Source: Halonotius roseus
Lineage (GTDB): Archaea; Halobacteriota; Halobacteria; Halobacteriales; Haloferacaceae
DNA: 64,000 nt
Assembly: GCF_006861655.1 (NCBI RefSeq)
Contig: NZ_SESI01000002.1
Location: forward strand, 718,775-782,774
Reading direction: 5' to 3'
Shown here one piece after another: positions 1-7,752 of the stretch. Each line of letters begins with the position of its first letter. Within the stretch, counting starts at the first letter, position 1. The notes under the pieces were generated by a model that saw only the letters and a list, made by a program, of their open reading frames with translations, ran no database searches and had not been told where the DNA came from. The position numbers were made by a program, and so were the translations under genes.

Positions 1-488
1 CGCCGTGGCCCGAGGTCGACGAGGGCTGGCAGTCACCCCGCACCGAAACCGAGGAGCGACAGATCGAACGCCTAGCCGACGACGTACAGGACATCCTCAC
101 CGTCACCGAGCAGAACCCCGAAACGATCCGGGTGTACGTCGCCGCCGACTGGAAACGCGAGGTCTTCGAAACAGTTCGAGAAGTCGGCACCGACGTGGGG
201 CAGGTCATGGGCGAGGTCATGCAGGATCCCGACCTCCGGGAGCGTGGCGACGCTGTCAACGACCTCGTACAGGATCTTGTGGAACTCGTCCGCGGTGTCG
301 ACGACGACACGCTGGCGGCGATGAGCAAGATCGACGAGCGGTCGACCTACGAGACCGCGGTCGACTTCCTCGAACGCGAACACGACGCCGAGGTGGCGGT
401 CTACGCCGAGGACGACGAGGGGATCGACGATCCGGGCGGGAAAGCGTCGAACGCGGTGCCGTTCCGACCGGCGATCCACATCGAGTAG
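1..488 (+). CDS. leuS: Leucyl-tRNA synthetase, C-terminal part (cut by window edge)
   Basis: The reading frame is open from position 3 to a TAG at 486-488, giving the last 161 residues. It matches the C-terminal end of haloarchaeal LeuRS. An anticodon-binding/C-terminal helical region carries VYVAADWKREVF, and the protein ends in the typical VPFRPAIHIE tail. LeuRS charges tRNA-Leu in the cytoplasm. The catalytic core lies upstream, outside the window, so nothing can be said about HIGH/KMSKS. A GTG at 132 is internal to this frame and is not a real start. Confidence 0.85.
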   Translation, partial: PWPEVDEGWQSPRTETEERQIERLADDVQDILTVTEQNPETIRVYVAADWKREVFETVREVGTDVGQVMGEVMQDPDLRERGDAVNDLVQDLVELVRGVDDDTLAAMSKIDERSTYETAVDFLEREHDAEVAVYAEDDEGIDDPGGKASNAVPFRPAIHIE

Positions 489-545
489 CGGGATCGCTCC
501 CCCATCCGACCGTCTGCTTATCTGCTGTCGAACCGTAGTTACTGT

Positions 546-764
546 ATGTCTTCCACATCGTCGGATAGTGGTCTCCTTGAGCCAGTGTACCGAACCGTCA
601 CGCCCGGCTACGGCAGCCATGAGGACACCAGCATGGACGTAATCGGCTGGATCATGGTGCTGGGAATACTGACGCTGTTGTTCCCGCTGATCCCGCTGTT
701 TCTCGGGGTCGTCCTCATCGGCAAGGCGATTTCGGCGGTGCGATCCCAAACCCAATCAGCGTAG
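546..764 (+). CDS. Small membrane protein (DUF7535-like)
   Basis: A 72-residue protein. It has a polar N-terminus with a short Tyr/Gly-rich stretch (YRTVTPGYGSHED), then one long hydrophobic segment from about residue 30 to 62 that could cross the membrane once or twice around the LFPLIPLF proline kink. It resembles the haloarchaeal DUF7535 family, whose function is unknown. It lies 57 nt after leuS on the same strand and is convergent with the next gene, ending where that gene's stop begins. Confidence 0.7.
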   Translation: MSSTSSDSGLLEPVYRTVTPGYGSHEDTSMDVIGWIMVLGILTLLFPLIPLFLGVVLIGKAISAVRSQTQSA

Positions 765-1793
765 CTACGGCTCAACGTCACTGAGACCGAGCAGGTCGAA
801 GGCGGTGCCGTTGCCGGCCTCGTTGGCGGCCGTGTAGACGACGCGAGCGGCAGCAACGTCCTGAATCGCCAACCCCGTTGAGTCGAAGACGGTGAGACCG
901 TCGGCGGGTGTCCGCCCCTCCTTCTCGCCGATGACGATCTCGCCGAGCGCGCCGTAGATGTCGCTGTCGGTCAGCGTCCCCGCGCTGTAGGGGACGTTGA
1001 TCTCCCCGGAGTGGGTCGTCTGCTCGTAGTCGTCGATGACGAGTTTCGCGTCCAGCAGGATCTCGTCGCTCAGTTCGTGTTTGCCCGCCGCATCCGCGCC
1101 GATGGCGTTGATGTGGGTGTGATCGCCCACGTCGGCGCGATCGACGATGGGTGATTCGACCGGTGTGACGGTGGAAAGCACGTCGCAGGCGGCGGCCTCG
1201 CTGATCTCGCCGGCCCGCACATCGAAGCGATCCGCAAAGTGATCGAGAAAGTCGGCGACGCGCTCGGCGTTGCGGTCGGCGATGACGACCTCCTCGATCG
1301 ACCGAACCGCGGCGATAGCGTCGAGTTGCGTGTAGGATTGGACGCCCGCGCCGACGATCCCCAGCGAGGTTGCGCCCTCGACTGCGAGATGGTCGGTGGC
1401 GACGGCGGCGGCCGCGCCGGTGCGCAGCATCGTGAGTTCGCGGCCGTCCATGATCGCCAGCGGGAACGCGGTTTCGGGGTCGGAGTAGATCATCGTCCCC
1501 AGCACGGTCGGCAGGCCGCGCTCGGCGTTGTCGGTGTGGACGTTAACCCATTTGATGCCCGCGGCGTCCCAGTCCTCGCTCGCGGTGGCTTCGGGCGCGT
1601 CGGCGTCGACCGAGAGGTAGGCCGGCATCGAGCGGAAGTCGCCGTTGTACTGCGGGAGGTCGATGTAGGATTTCGCCGGCATCTGGGCGGTGCCGCGTTC
1701 GTAGGCCCCGAAGGCGGCTTCGACGGCGTCGATCACGGCCGGCAGCGGCGCGTTCGCCCGTACGTCGTCGCTGTCGAGCAAGAGCGTCTGCAT
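765..1793 (-). CDS. Ornithine cyclodeaminase / mu-crystallin family dehydrogenase (archaeal alanine dehydrogenase type)
   Basis: A 342-residue NAD(P)-dependent enzyme of the OCD/mu-crystallin family. The N-terminal substrate domain carries the conserved lysines in PAKSYIDLP and IKWVN, and a Rossmann domain begins near residue 145 with GIVGAGVQ. Family members include archaeal alanine dehydrogenase, ornithine cyclodeaminase and ketimine reductases. The sequence alone does not decide the substrate. Length is full. The ATG at 1793 begins MQTLLLDSDDV, as in relatives. It appears monocistronic, with an AT-rich upstream region. Confidence 0.85.
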   Translation of the reverse strand: MQTLLLDSDDVRANAPLPAVIDAVEAAFGAYERGTAQMPAKSYIDLPQYNGDFRSMPAYLSVDADAPEATASEDWDAAGIKWVNVHTDNAERGLPTVLGTMIYSDPETAFPLAIMDGRELTMLRTGAAAAVATDHLAVEGATSLGIVGAGVQSYTQLDAIAAVRSIEEVVIADRNAERVADFLDHFADRFDVRAGEISEAAACDVLSTVTPVESPIVDRADVGDHTHINAIGADAAGKHELSDEILLDAKLVIDDYEQTTHSGEINVPYSAGTLTDSDIYGALGEIVIGEKEGRTPADGLTVFDSTGLAIQDVAAARVVYTAANEAGNGTAFDLLGLSDVEP

Positions 1794-2069
1794 GGCTACT
1801 GATTTGAGTCGGGGGTAGTAACGGTTGGGTTGGGCTTCGTCGCCGACGGCGTGGGTTCAGGGAAGTGCTCGGTTGCTACAAATATCAATTCAAATATATT
1901 GGTAATAGTTGGCGTGCAAAATAGAACACGCGAGTCTTGCACGGGAGAAAACGGAAAACCAACTACTCAGGTCAGTCAGTACAGAATCTCTATTCAGTAC
2001 GACCACGGGAAATTCTCACAAAACAATATTTTCAACCTAGCGAACTGTATTACCGTCGGAGATTCACTG
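1794..2069. other. AT-rich non-coding stretch
   Basis: 276 bp between two leftward genes, clearly richer in A and T than its surroundings (for example around 1885-1910 and 2010-2045). A short open frame at 1830-2075 has no recognisable protein character and atypical composition for a halophile, so I treat the stretch as non-coding. It must contain the promoter of the dehydrogenase at 1793. I see no tRNA, repeat or clear hairpin. Confidence 0.5.
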
Positions 2070-2819
2070 TCATGAATCGGTGAATACGGAGATGACGTTC
2101 TCTCCACACTCGTGGCATTCTGCGTACTCACTCACAACCTGACCCCCGTTCCATTCTGCCTCGTAGTTCAGTTTTGTATCCTTCAGTGCGGCTCCGCAGG
2201 TGTCGCAGTACGCTTCCTTGCCGGTCTTAATCGTGTTTATTCCCTGTCTCAGCGGCCCCTCATGATCCCAAAACTTCCGCCGATTCTCTGCACATTTCGC
2301 TTTGATATCGAACATCGCCTTCAGCATCTTCTCGGCATGTTCCTTCCCGTACTTATTCGGGTGCGTTTCCATCATATTCTCCATATGATGTTGGGCGACG
2401 AGAGCATCGTCCTCGTGTCCTTCGCGGTAGTGGACAACACCATTACGGAGATCACGAATTTCATTGAGAGAATTGAACGCATCGGTTACATCTTCACTAA
2501 TAACATCGTACTTTGTCGCCAAGTTGAACACGCCGTGAAGGGTGTGCTGTTCCTGTCTTCGGTCAGGATCACATTGAATCACCTGCCGGAACAGCATCCC
2601 CTCAATCACACTACTCGCGGTGATGATAGTCGAGAGAAAATTGGCGTTAATATAGTTGGATTTCACTTCTATCTCTAAGTGAGTAGAATCTGACCCACCG
2701 GGAGTTAGCGCGTTACCTTCGCCGGTTCGCTCGTCCCGTGTCCGGTCGAACCACGCGGCTCGTCTGTTGTATCCCACTTTTGTGTACGTGTCATCATCGT
2801 CGTCCGATTCATTGGTCAT
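2070..2819 (-). CDS. HEPN-like protein with C-terminal zinc ribbon
   Basis: A 249-residue protein that I do not recognise by name. Residues about 50-150 are helical and contain RNGVVH (R125-H130), an Rx4H motif as in HEPN-fold RNases and DUF4145-type proteins. The C-terminus has CDTC (205, 208) and CHEC (235, 238), forming a zinc ribbon. The frame stays open upstream to 3230, but that part is antisense to the thermosome gene and has non-halophile character, so I start at the ATG at 2819 (MTNESDDDDD). Its GC content is lower than its neighbours, suggesting acquisition by transfer. A defence or RNA-processing role is inferred only from the HEPN motif. Confidence 0.65.
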   Translation of the reverse strand: MTNESDDDDDTYTKVGYNRRAAWFDRTRDERTGEGNALTPGGSDSTHLEIEVKSNYINANFLSTIITASSVIEGMLFRQVIQCDPDRRQEQHTLHGVFNLATKYDVISEDVTDAFNSLNEIRDLRNGVVHYREGHEDDALVAQHHMENMMETHPNKYGKEHAEKMLKAMFDIKAKCAENRRKFWDHEGPLRQGINTIKTGKEAYCDTCGAALKDTKLNYEAEWNGGQVVSEYAECHECGENVISVFTDS

Positions 2820-3009
2820 ACAAAAATCAGGCCGTTCATCCCATTTTAGTTCATCTACCGTGCTGCATTCAGTCTCTATATCTCGTACCTTTCGAACTAC
2901 CAGCACGAAGATAGATCTCGCTTGTTTGGCATCAACAAAAAATCGAGAATCCGTCAGTTGACAGCCGAGACAACGGTCGAAGCGGGCGTAAAGTGACAGT
3001 TTACCGGAC

Positions 3010-4686
3010 TTACATCGCGCCGCCCATGCCACCCATACCGCCCATGCCGCCCATCCCGCCAGCACCGCCGGGGCCGCCCTGGTCGTCCCCTTTGTCCGTC
3101 GAGAGATCACCGGCGGAGATGATGTCGTCGATCTTGAGCACGAGGTTCGCGGCCTCAGCAGCGGAGGCGAGGGCCTGCTCTTTGGCGTGGGCCGGTTCAA
3201 CGACGCCGGCGTCGTAGGTGTCCTCAACATCGCCGGTGAAGGCGTTCAGCCCGGCGTGGGTGTCGCCGCCTTCGTGGGCGGCACGGAGATCGACCAGCAG
3301 GTCGATCGAGTCCAGCCCGGCGTTTTCGGCGAGGACGCGGGGAACGAGCTCCAGCGAGTCGGCGAAGGCCTCGACGGCGAGCTGTTCGCGGCCCTCGATG
3401 CTGTCGGCGTAATCGCGGAGCCGGGAAGCGAGTTCGACCTCGGGCGCGCCGCCGCCGGCGAGCACGCGGCCATCGGAGACCGTCGTCGAGACAACATCGA
3501 TCGCGTCGCTGATGCCGCGTTCGAGCTCGTCGACAACGTGGTCGGTCGAGCCGCGCAGCAGGAGCGTGACGCCGTGTACCCCGTCGCCGCTGCCTTCGAC
3601 GTAGAACAGCTCGTCTTCCTCATCGCGGCTGATCGAGCCGCTGCCGAGGTCGGCAGTCGTCAGGGAGTCGATATCGGAGACGACGCTGCCACCGAGGACG
3701 TTCTTCAAGAATTTGATGTCGGACTTTTTCGTTCGGCGGATCGCCAGCACGCCCTCCTTGGCGAGGTAGTGCTGGGCGAGGTCGTCGATGCCCTTCTGAC
3801 AGAAGACCACGTCAGCACCGCTCTCGACGATTTTGTCGACCTTTGCCTTGAGCTGTTCTTCCTCCTGATCGAGGAAGTTCTGGAGCTGGTCGGGCGATTC
3901 GATCGAGACCTGCGTGTCAACGTCGGCCTCCTCGATCTCGATGGCCTCGTTGAGCAGCAGCGTATCGGCGTCATCGATCTCGGTCGGCATGTCGTCGACG
4001 ACGGGGTCTTTGTCGATGACAGCACCGACGAGAAGCTCACTGTCGCCCGCGGAGCGACCGGTCTGGGTTTCGATGTTGAGGTTCTGGAGGTCGACGACGT
4101 GGGAGCCGTCGTCGGCTTCGACCGTGATCTGCTGGACAGCGCGGACGACGAGATCGGCGAGCACGTCCTTTTCGAGCTCCGCGCCCTTGCCGGTCATCGA
4201 GGTCTCGGCGACCTTCTTCAGGAGGGCTTCGTCGTCGGGGTCGACGGGTTCGGCGATGTTGTCGACCTCGTCGCGGGCCTGCTCGCTGGCGAGGTGGAAG
4301 CCCTTGATGATCGCCGTCGGGTGGATCTCCTGGTCGAGCAGATCCTCGGCGTTTTTCAGGAGCTCACCCGCGATGGCGACCGCGGTGGTCGTCCCGTCGC
4401 CGGCCTCGTCCTCTTGGGTTTCGGCGACCTCGACGATCATCTCGGCGGTCGGGTTGTCGATATCCATCTCGGTGAGGATGGTGACACCGTCGTTGGTGAC
4501 GGTGACATCGCCCGTCGAGCTGACGAGCATCTTGTCCATCCCTTTCGGCCCGAGTGTCGACCGAACGGAGTCGGCGACCGCCCGGGCGGCCGAGATGTTG
4601 TACTGCTGGGCGTCCTTATCCTGGACGCGCTGAGAGTCCTCTCCGAGAATGATCATTGGTTGGCCCTGCTGCATGCGCTGACTCAT
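3010..4686 (-). CDS. thsA: Thermosome subunit (group II chaperonin)
   Basis: A 558-residue group II chaperonin (CCT/TRiC homologue), an ATP-driven folding machine of the cytoplasm. It shows the ATP-binding STLGPKGMDKMLV near residue 42 and the GDGTTTAVAIAGELL catalytic loop near residue 95. The intermediate and apical domains follow, and GGGAPEVELA lies near residue 415. The tail is the repeated GGM of archaeal thermosomes. N-terminus MSQRMQQGQPMIIL is typical for haloarchaea. Haloarchaea usually have two or three paralogues; which one this is cannot be told with certainty. A strong TATA box lies about 30 bp upstream. Confidence 0.97.
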   Translation of the reverse strand: MSQRMQQGQPMIILGEDSQRVQDKDAQQYNISAARAVADSVRSTLGPKGMDKMLVSSTGDVTVTNDGVTILTEMDIDNPTAEMIVEVAETQEDEAGDGTTTAVAIAGELLKNAEDLLDQEIHPTAIIKGFHLASEQARDEVDNIAEPVDPDDEALLKKVAETSMTGKGAELEKDVLADLVVRAVQQITVEADDGSHVVDLQNLNIETQTGRSAGDSELLVGAVIDKDPVVDDMPTEIDDADTLLLNEAIEIEEADVDTQVSIESPDQLQNFLDQEEEQLKAKVDKIVESGADVVFCQKGIDDLAQHYLAKEGVLAIRRTKKSDIKFLKNVLGGSVVSDIDSLTTADLGSGSISRDEEDELFYVEGSGDGVHGVTLLLRGSTDHVVDELERGISDAIDVVSTTVSDGRVLAGGGAPEVELASRLRDYADSIEGREQLAVEAFADSLELVPRVLAENAGLDSIDLLVDLRAAHEGGDTHAGLNAFTGDVEDTYDAGVVEPAHAKEQALASAAEAANLVLKIDDIISAGDLSTDKGDDQGGPGGAGGMGGMGGMGGMGGAM

Positions 4687-4712
4687 GATTCATCGGTTGA
4701 TTGTTTGTGATT

Positions 4713-4721
4713 CTATATAAA
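4713..4721 (-). promoter_or_regulatory. TATA box of the thermosome gene
   Basis: On the minus strand the sequence TTTATATAG lies 27-35 nt upstream of the thermosome ATG (4686). This is the position expected for an archaeal TATA element with a short or nearly absent leader. It is the best-matching TATA element next to a gene in the left part of the window, consistent with a highly expressed, heat-inducible chaperonin. Confidence 0.65.
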
Positions 4722-4861
4722 TGTGTTGTTCGCTGGCGCGAGCGGCGAGCGAATGGATCGCAGCCGGCTTCGAAAAACACACAGCAAGCGGCAGGGTCGT
4801 CAACTTTCGTGGGTCGTGTTATCACGGATCTATCCGAACCAGCCAGCACCGATTCGTCTGG

Positions 4862-4870
4862 TTTTATATA
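4862..4870 (+). promoter_or_regulatory. Possible TATA box ahead of structured element copy 1
   Basis: TTTTATATA on the plus strand, about 10 bp before the 12-bp inverted repeat that opens repeat copy 1 and about 55 bp before its main stem. A transcript started about 25 bp downstream would begin around 4890-4897, within or just after the first hairpin arm. If functional, copy 1 would be transcribed. The other four copies have no comparably clear TATA box at this position, so this may serve only this locus. Confidence 0.35.
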
Positions 4871-4879
4871 TCGGCCGAG

Positions 4880-5038
4880 CAGTCCCACCCGCGTCAGTGA
4901 ATCAGGCAGCCGCAGTCGGGTGGGACTGAAAGGGGCCGGCGTCTCGGCGAACCCGGACGACGAAAGCACTGCAGGAGCGAGTGTAGCGAGCGACGAAGCG
5001 CGCAGCGAGTCCTGGGAGCCGAGACGCCGGGGGCTTTC
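4880..5038 (+). repeat. Dispersed structured element, copy 1 (variant arms)
   Basis: Non-coding. A first hairpin is formed by CAGTCCCACCCG (4880-4891) and its exact complement CGGGTGGGACTG (4917-4928). The main stem follows: GAAAG (4928-4932) pairs with CTTTC (5034-5038), and GGCGTCTCGG (4938-4947) pairs with CCGAGACGCC (5019-5028). Other copies have GGCTCTCTCGA or GGCACTCTCGA here, so both arms changed together. The bases CC/GG next to the stem replace GA/GA of the other copies, again preserving pairing. The element ends 82 nt before the ATG at 5121. The whole divergent region 4687-5120 holds no gene; open frames across it are made of repeat sequence. Confidence 0.8.
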
Positions 5039-5120
5039 GAGATGGTTCCAGTTTCCTCGGCTTCTCTGAACACGACCACCCAGTGCACACATACATACGC
5101 CCGCGAGCGAACCATTAGGT

Positions 5121-5471
5121 ATGGTTCCTGTTATCGGCGGCCTCATCTCGTTTGTGATCGCCCTCCTCATCGGCGGCCTGGCGATCTTCATCAGCGCGCG
5201 TTCCATCGTCGACGTCGACGACTACGGTCACGCGGTCATCACCGCGCTTCTCGGCGCGATCGCCTGGGGGCTCACCTCCTGGGTGCCACTGATCGGGCCA
5301 CTCATCGCCCTCGTGGTCTGGATCGGCGTCATCAACTGGCGGTACCCCGGCGGCTGGGGTACCGCCGGAGCCATCGGCCTGATCGCATGGCTCGCCGCGC
5401 TGGGCATCATCTTTGTCGCAAACAGCCTCCTCAGCCTCGGGATCGGCGCGTTCGGGATCCCCGGCGTTTAA
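5121..5471 (+). CDS. Small integral membrane protein, 4 predicted TM segments
   Basis: A 116-residue, almost wholly hydrophobic protein with about four membrane segments (residues about 3-25, 38-55, 58-70 and 80-110) and short polar loops (SIVDVDDYGHA, NWRYPGGWG). The WRYPGGW loop is conserved-looking and may be a signature. It belongs to a haloarchaeal family of unknown function. It is a single gene, with repeat copy 1 ending 82 nt upstream, and converges on the dhaKLM operon. Confidence 0.75.
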   Translation: MVPVIGGLISFVIALLIGGLAIFISARSIVDVDDYGHAVITALLGAIAWGLTSWVPLIGPLIALVVWIGVINWRYPGGWGTAGAIGLIAWLAALGIIFVANSLLSLGIGAFGIPGV

Positions 5472-5481
5472 AAAAAAAACG
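5468..5481 (-). terminator. T-run terminator of the dhaKLM operon
   Basis: The convergent gap between 5471 and 5500 contains a run of ten A on the plus strand, which reads as a U-run in the leftward transcript just after the dhaM stop. Archaeal termination typically occurs at such T-tracts. It overlaps the end of the membrane protein gene. Confidence 0.45.
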
Positions 5482-5499
5482 GAGCCGACAACGAGTCGC

Positions 5500-5877
5500 T
5501 CAGGTTTTGCTGATGTCGGCGGCGGCCTCGGCCTGTTCGACCACCGACTCCAGGGTCGCCTTCGGATCGGTCGCGGCGACAGCGGCGTTGACCGCGCCTT
5601 CGAGCACCGGCGCGTCGGCGATGACCGCCTCGCCGTCGTGCATCTCGATGGCGACCTCGGCGTTCATCACCGCGCTGCCGAGATCGACGAGGACGACGAC
5701 GCCGTCGCCATCGTCGGCGGCAGCCAGCGCGTCGCTGATGCGGTCGACATCGGTGCCGATCTCACCGTCGTCGCCGCCGGCGGCTTCGATCGCCGTCTCA
5801 CCGCCCATCTCGGCGGCAACTTCGACGATGCCTTCGGCGGCTTTCGCGCTATGGGAGACAACGACGAGTCCGACCAT
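5500..5877 (-). CDS. dhaM: Dihydroxyacetone kinase phosphotransfer subunit DhaM (EIIA-like)
   Basis: A 125-residue EIIA-mannose-like domain that passes phosphate from the PTS protein HPr to the ADP bound in DhaL. The phosphorylated histidine is H9 in LVVVSHSAKAAEG, and the Gly-rich DLGSAVMNAE stretch is also typical. Unlike E. coli DhaM it carries no fused HPr or EI domains, as usual in haloarchaea, so separate EI and HPr proteins encoded elsewhere are needed. It is last in dhaKLM; its ATG shares one base with the TGA of dhaL (translational coupling). Confidence 0.93.
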   Translation of the reverse strand: MVGLVVVSHSAKAAEGIVEVAAEMGGETAIEAAGGDDGEIGTDVDRISDALAAADDGDGVVVLVDLGSAVMNAEVAIEMHDGEAVIADAPVLEGAVNAAVAATDPKATLESVVEQAEAAADISKT

Positions 5878-6578
5878 CAGTTCTCCGCGGCCTCCGCATC
5901 CGGGATCGTCGGCGACGACGCGTCGACATCGGGTACCTCGCTGTCAAGTTCGTCGGCCGCCGTCTCCAGCAGTTCCTCCATGATATAGAGCGTGCTCGTC
6001 GCGCCGGGATCCTGGTGGCCGACCGACCGCCAGCCGAGATAGGACGCCCGGCCCTTGCTCGCCCGGATCGGCACCGTGAACTGGACACCGATCTCGGCGG
6101 CGGCGACCGCCTTGGCGAACGCTTCCAGCACGGGCAGGTCGTCGGTTTCGACGGATTTCTTGAACGTGTGGACAGCGGGCGTCAGCGCGTCGACCATCGT
6201 CTGGTCGCCGACGCTGGCGTCGCCGCGGTCTTGGACCTTTTCGAGGTAGGTCTCGGCGAAGGCGACCGCGGTTTCCGGCGTGAGCCCGCCCTCGAGCTCC
6301 TGGCTGGCAAAGACGAGCGAACCACCGTACAGCGGCCCCGACGCGCCGCCGACCTCCGAGAGCACCGTCTTGCCCGCAGTTTTGACCACGGTTTGCACGT
6401 CCGGGTCGTCGAGCTCGGCGACGGTGTCGGCAGCTTCGGCCCAGCCGCGGGCCATGTTGCCGCCGTGGTCGGCGTCGCCGATCGCGGAGTCGAGGTCGGT
6501 CAGATGCTCCCGCTCGGCCTGAATCCGGTCGGCAACGGCTTCGACGGCGGCGACGACAGCGGCAGCGTCCCCGCTCAT
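5877..6578 (-). CDS. dhaL: Dihydroxyacetone kinase subunit DhaL (ADP-binding)
   Basis: A 233-residue all-helical subunit that holds ADP/ATP and transfers phosphate to dihydroxyacetone bound on DhaK. The Mg-binding aspartates lie in DSAIGDADHGGNMARG near residue 28, and the DPGATS segment (GHQDPGATS) near residue 192. The frame extends further upstream, but the ATG at 6578 (MSGDAAAVV) overlaps the dhaK stop as ATGA and is the natural start. It is part of a phosphoenolpyruvate-dependent pathway for glycerol/DHA catabolism, DHA being an overflow product excreted by other halophiles such as Salinibacter. Confidence 0.93.
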   Translation of the reverse strand: MSGDAAAVVAAVEAVADRIQAEREHLTDLDSAIGDADHGGNMARGWAEAADTVAELDDPDVQTVVKTAGKTVLSEVGGASGPLYGGSLVFASQELEGGLTPETAVAFAETYLEKVQDRGDASVGDQTMVDALTPAVHTFKKSVETDDLPVLEAFAKAVAAAEIGVQFTVPIRASKGRASYLGWRSVGHQDPGATSTLYIMEELLETAADELDSEVPDVDASSPTIPDAEAAEN

Positions 6579-7570
6579 TGGACTGTCAGACCCGGCGTGT
6601 CGGCCGGCGCGGCGAGCAGCTCCTTGAGCTCGTCGTCGACCGCACAGACCGTGATCGACGCCCCCTCCATATCCAGGGAGGTCATGTAGTCGCCGACCCA
6701 GGCGTCCCACGTTTCGAGGCCGTGGTCGCCGATGAGCTCCTGGAGCTTGCGGTTGACGACGAACAGCTCCATCAGCGGCGTCCCGCCCATCCCGTTGACG
6801 ATGGTGACGACCTCCTGGCCCTCGTCGAGATCAAGATCGTCGAGGACGCCCTCGGTGAGTTCCTCGGTGATCTCGTCGGCCGACATCACGTCGGTTCGCT
6901 CGGTGCCCGGCTCGCCGTGGATCCCGATCCCGAGTTCGATCTCGTCGTCCGGCAGATCAAAGGTCGCTTCGCCCTTTTCCGGCGTCACACAGGAGGTGAG
7001 TGCCATCCCCATTGTCCCCACGTTGTCGACGACCTTCTGGGCGACCCGCTGGACTTCGTCGAGATCCGCGCCTTCGGCGGCTTTCGCGCCGGCGGCCTTG
7101 TGGACGAGGATCGTCCCACAGACCCCACGGCGGCCGGAGGTGTACAGGGAGTCCTCGACGGCAACGTCGTCGTTGACGACAACCGTGGCAACGTTGGCAC
7201 CCTCCATCTCGACCATCTCGATGGCGGTCTCAAAGTTCATCACGTCGCCCTCGTAGTTTTTGATCACGGCGAGCACCCCCTCGCCGCTGTCGGTGGCCTC
7301 AAGCAGAGCCTCGAACTCGTCGGCGGTCGGCGAGGAGAACACGTCGCCGGCGGCCGCGCCGTCGAGCATCCCGTCGCCGATATAGCCGCCGTGGGTCGGC
7401 TCGTGGCCGCTGCCGCCGCCGGAGACGACGCCGACCTTGCCGTCGACGGGGGCGTCATCCCGAACAAGTACCTGTGTGTCGGGGAGCCGCCGCATATCCG
7501 GGTAGGCGGCGGTCATTCCATCGAGCATTTCGTCGACAACGTCGTCGGAGTCGTTGATGAGTTTCTTCAT
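6575..7570 (-). CDS. dhaK: Dihydroxyacetone kinase subunit DhaK (substrate-binding)
   Basis: A 331-residue protein from the chosen ATG at 7570 (MKKLINDSDDV). A second in-frame ATG at 7582 would add four residues; MKKLIN matches the family start better. The GGGSGHEPTHGGYIG motif near residue 52 and GIHGEPG near residue 217 hold the DHA-binding residues; the histidine of GIHGEPG forms the hemiaminal bond with the substrate carbonyl. Length is normal. It is first gene of the dhaKLM operon. Confidence 0.95.
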   Translation of the reverse strand: MKKLINDSDDVVDEMLDGMTAAYPDMRRLPDTQVLVRDDAPVDGKVGVVSGGGSGHEPTHGGYIGDGMLDGAAAGDVFSSPTADEFEALLEATDSGEGVLAVIKNYEGDVMNFETAIEMVEMEGANVATVVVNDDVAVEDSLYTSGRRGVCGTILVHKAAGAKAAEGADLDEVQRVAQKVVDNVGTMGMALTSCVTPEKGEATFDLPDDEIELGIGIHGEPGTERTDVMSADEITEELTEGVLDDLDLDEGQEVVTIVNGMGGTPLMELFVVNRKLQELIGDHGLETWDAWVGDYMTSLDMEGASITVCAVDDELKELLAAPADTPGLTVQ

Positions 7571-7606
7571 ACGCAGTTTCATTATTGTCCGTGAAAGATT
7601 AAAGGT

Positions 7607-7659
7607 TAATTACTCCCTGCTGTCACGTAATAAAAATCTGGGGTTTGATTACTCCCAGA
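7607..7659. promoter_or_regulatory. Repeat/palindrome upstream of dhaKLM
   Basis: In the divergent gap between dhaK and the CBS transporter, ATTACTCCC occurs twice (7609-7617 and 7648-7656). TCTGGG (7637-7642) pairs with CCCAGA (7654-7659) around the second copy. This arrangement is what an operator for a dimeric regulator of the dha operon would look like, such as a GlpR-type repressor. The regulator is not in the window and the assignment is inference. Confidence 0.35.
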
Positions 7660-7752
7660 CATTCCGTATGCCGAGGGTGCGCCCACACATGCGACGGTGA
7701 GTATCCCACAGCCGCCGGACAGTTTTTCCACCCTGTCGGCGACAGGTGAGGT

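Noticed and set aside
1830-2075. 81-codon frame in the AT-rich stretch
   Set aside because: Composition is unlike a halophile protein (few acidic residues, many Asn/Ser), no homology recognised, and it overlaps the end of the neighbouring gene.
3187-4710. 507-codon open frame on the plus strand
   Set aside because: Antisense to the thermosome gene; high GC makes long mirror frames common, and the peptide has no family character.
4926-5115. Short open frames across repeat copy 1 (and similar ones across the other copies)
   Set aside because: They arise from the repeated element read in different frames; the same REPRAF-like peptides appear at each copy, and the conserved property is base pairing and not a reading frame.
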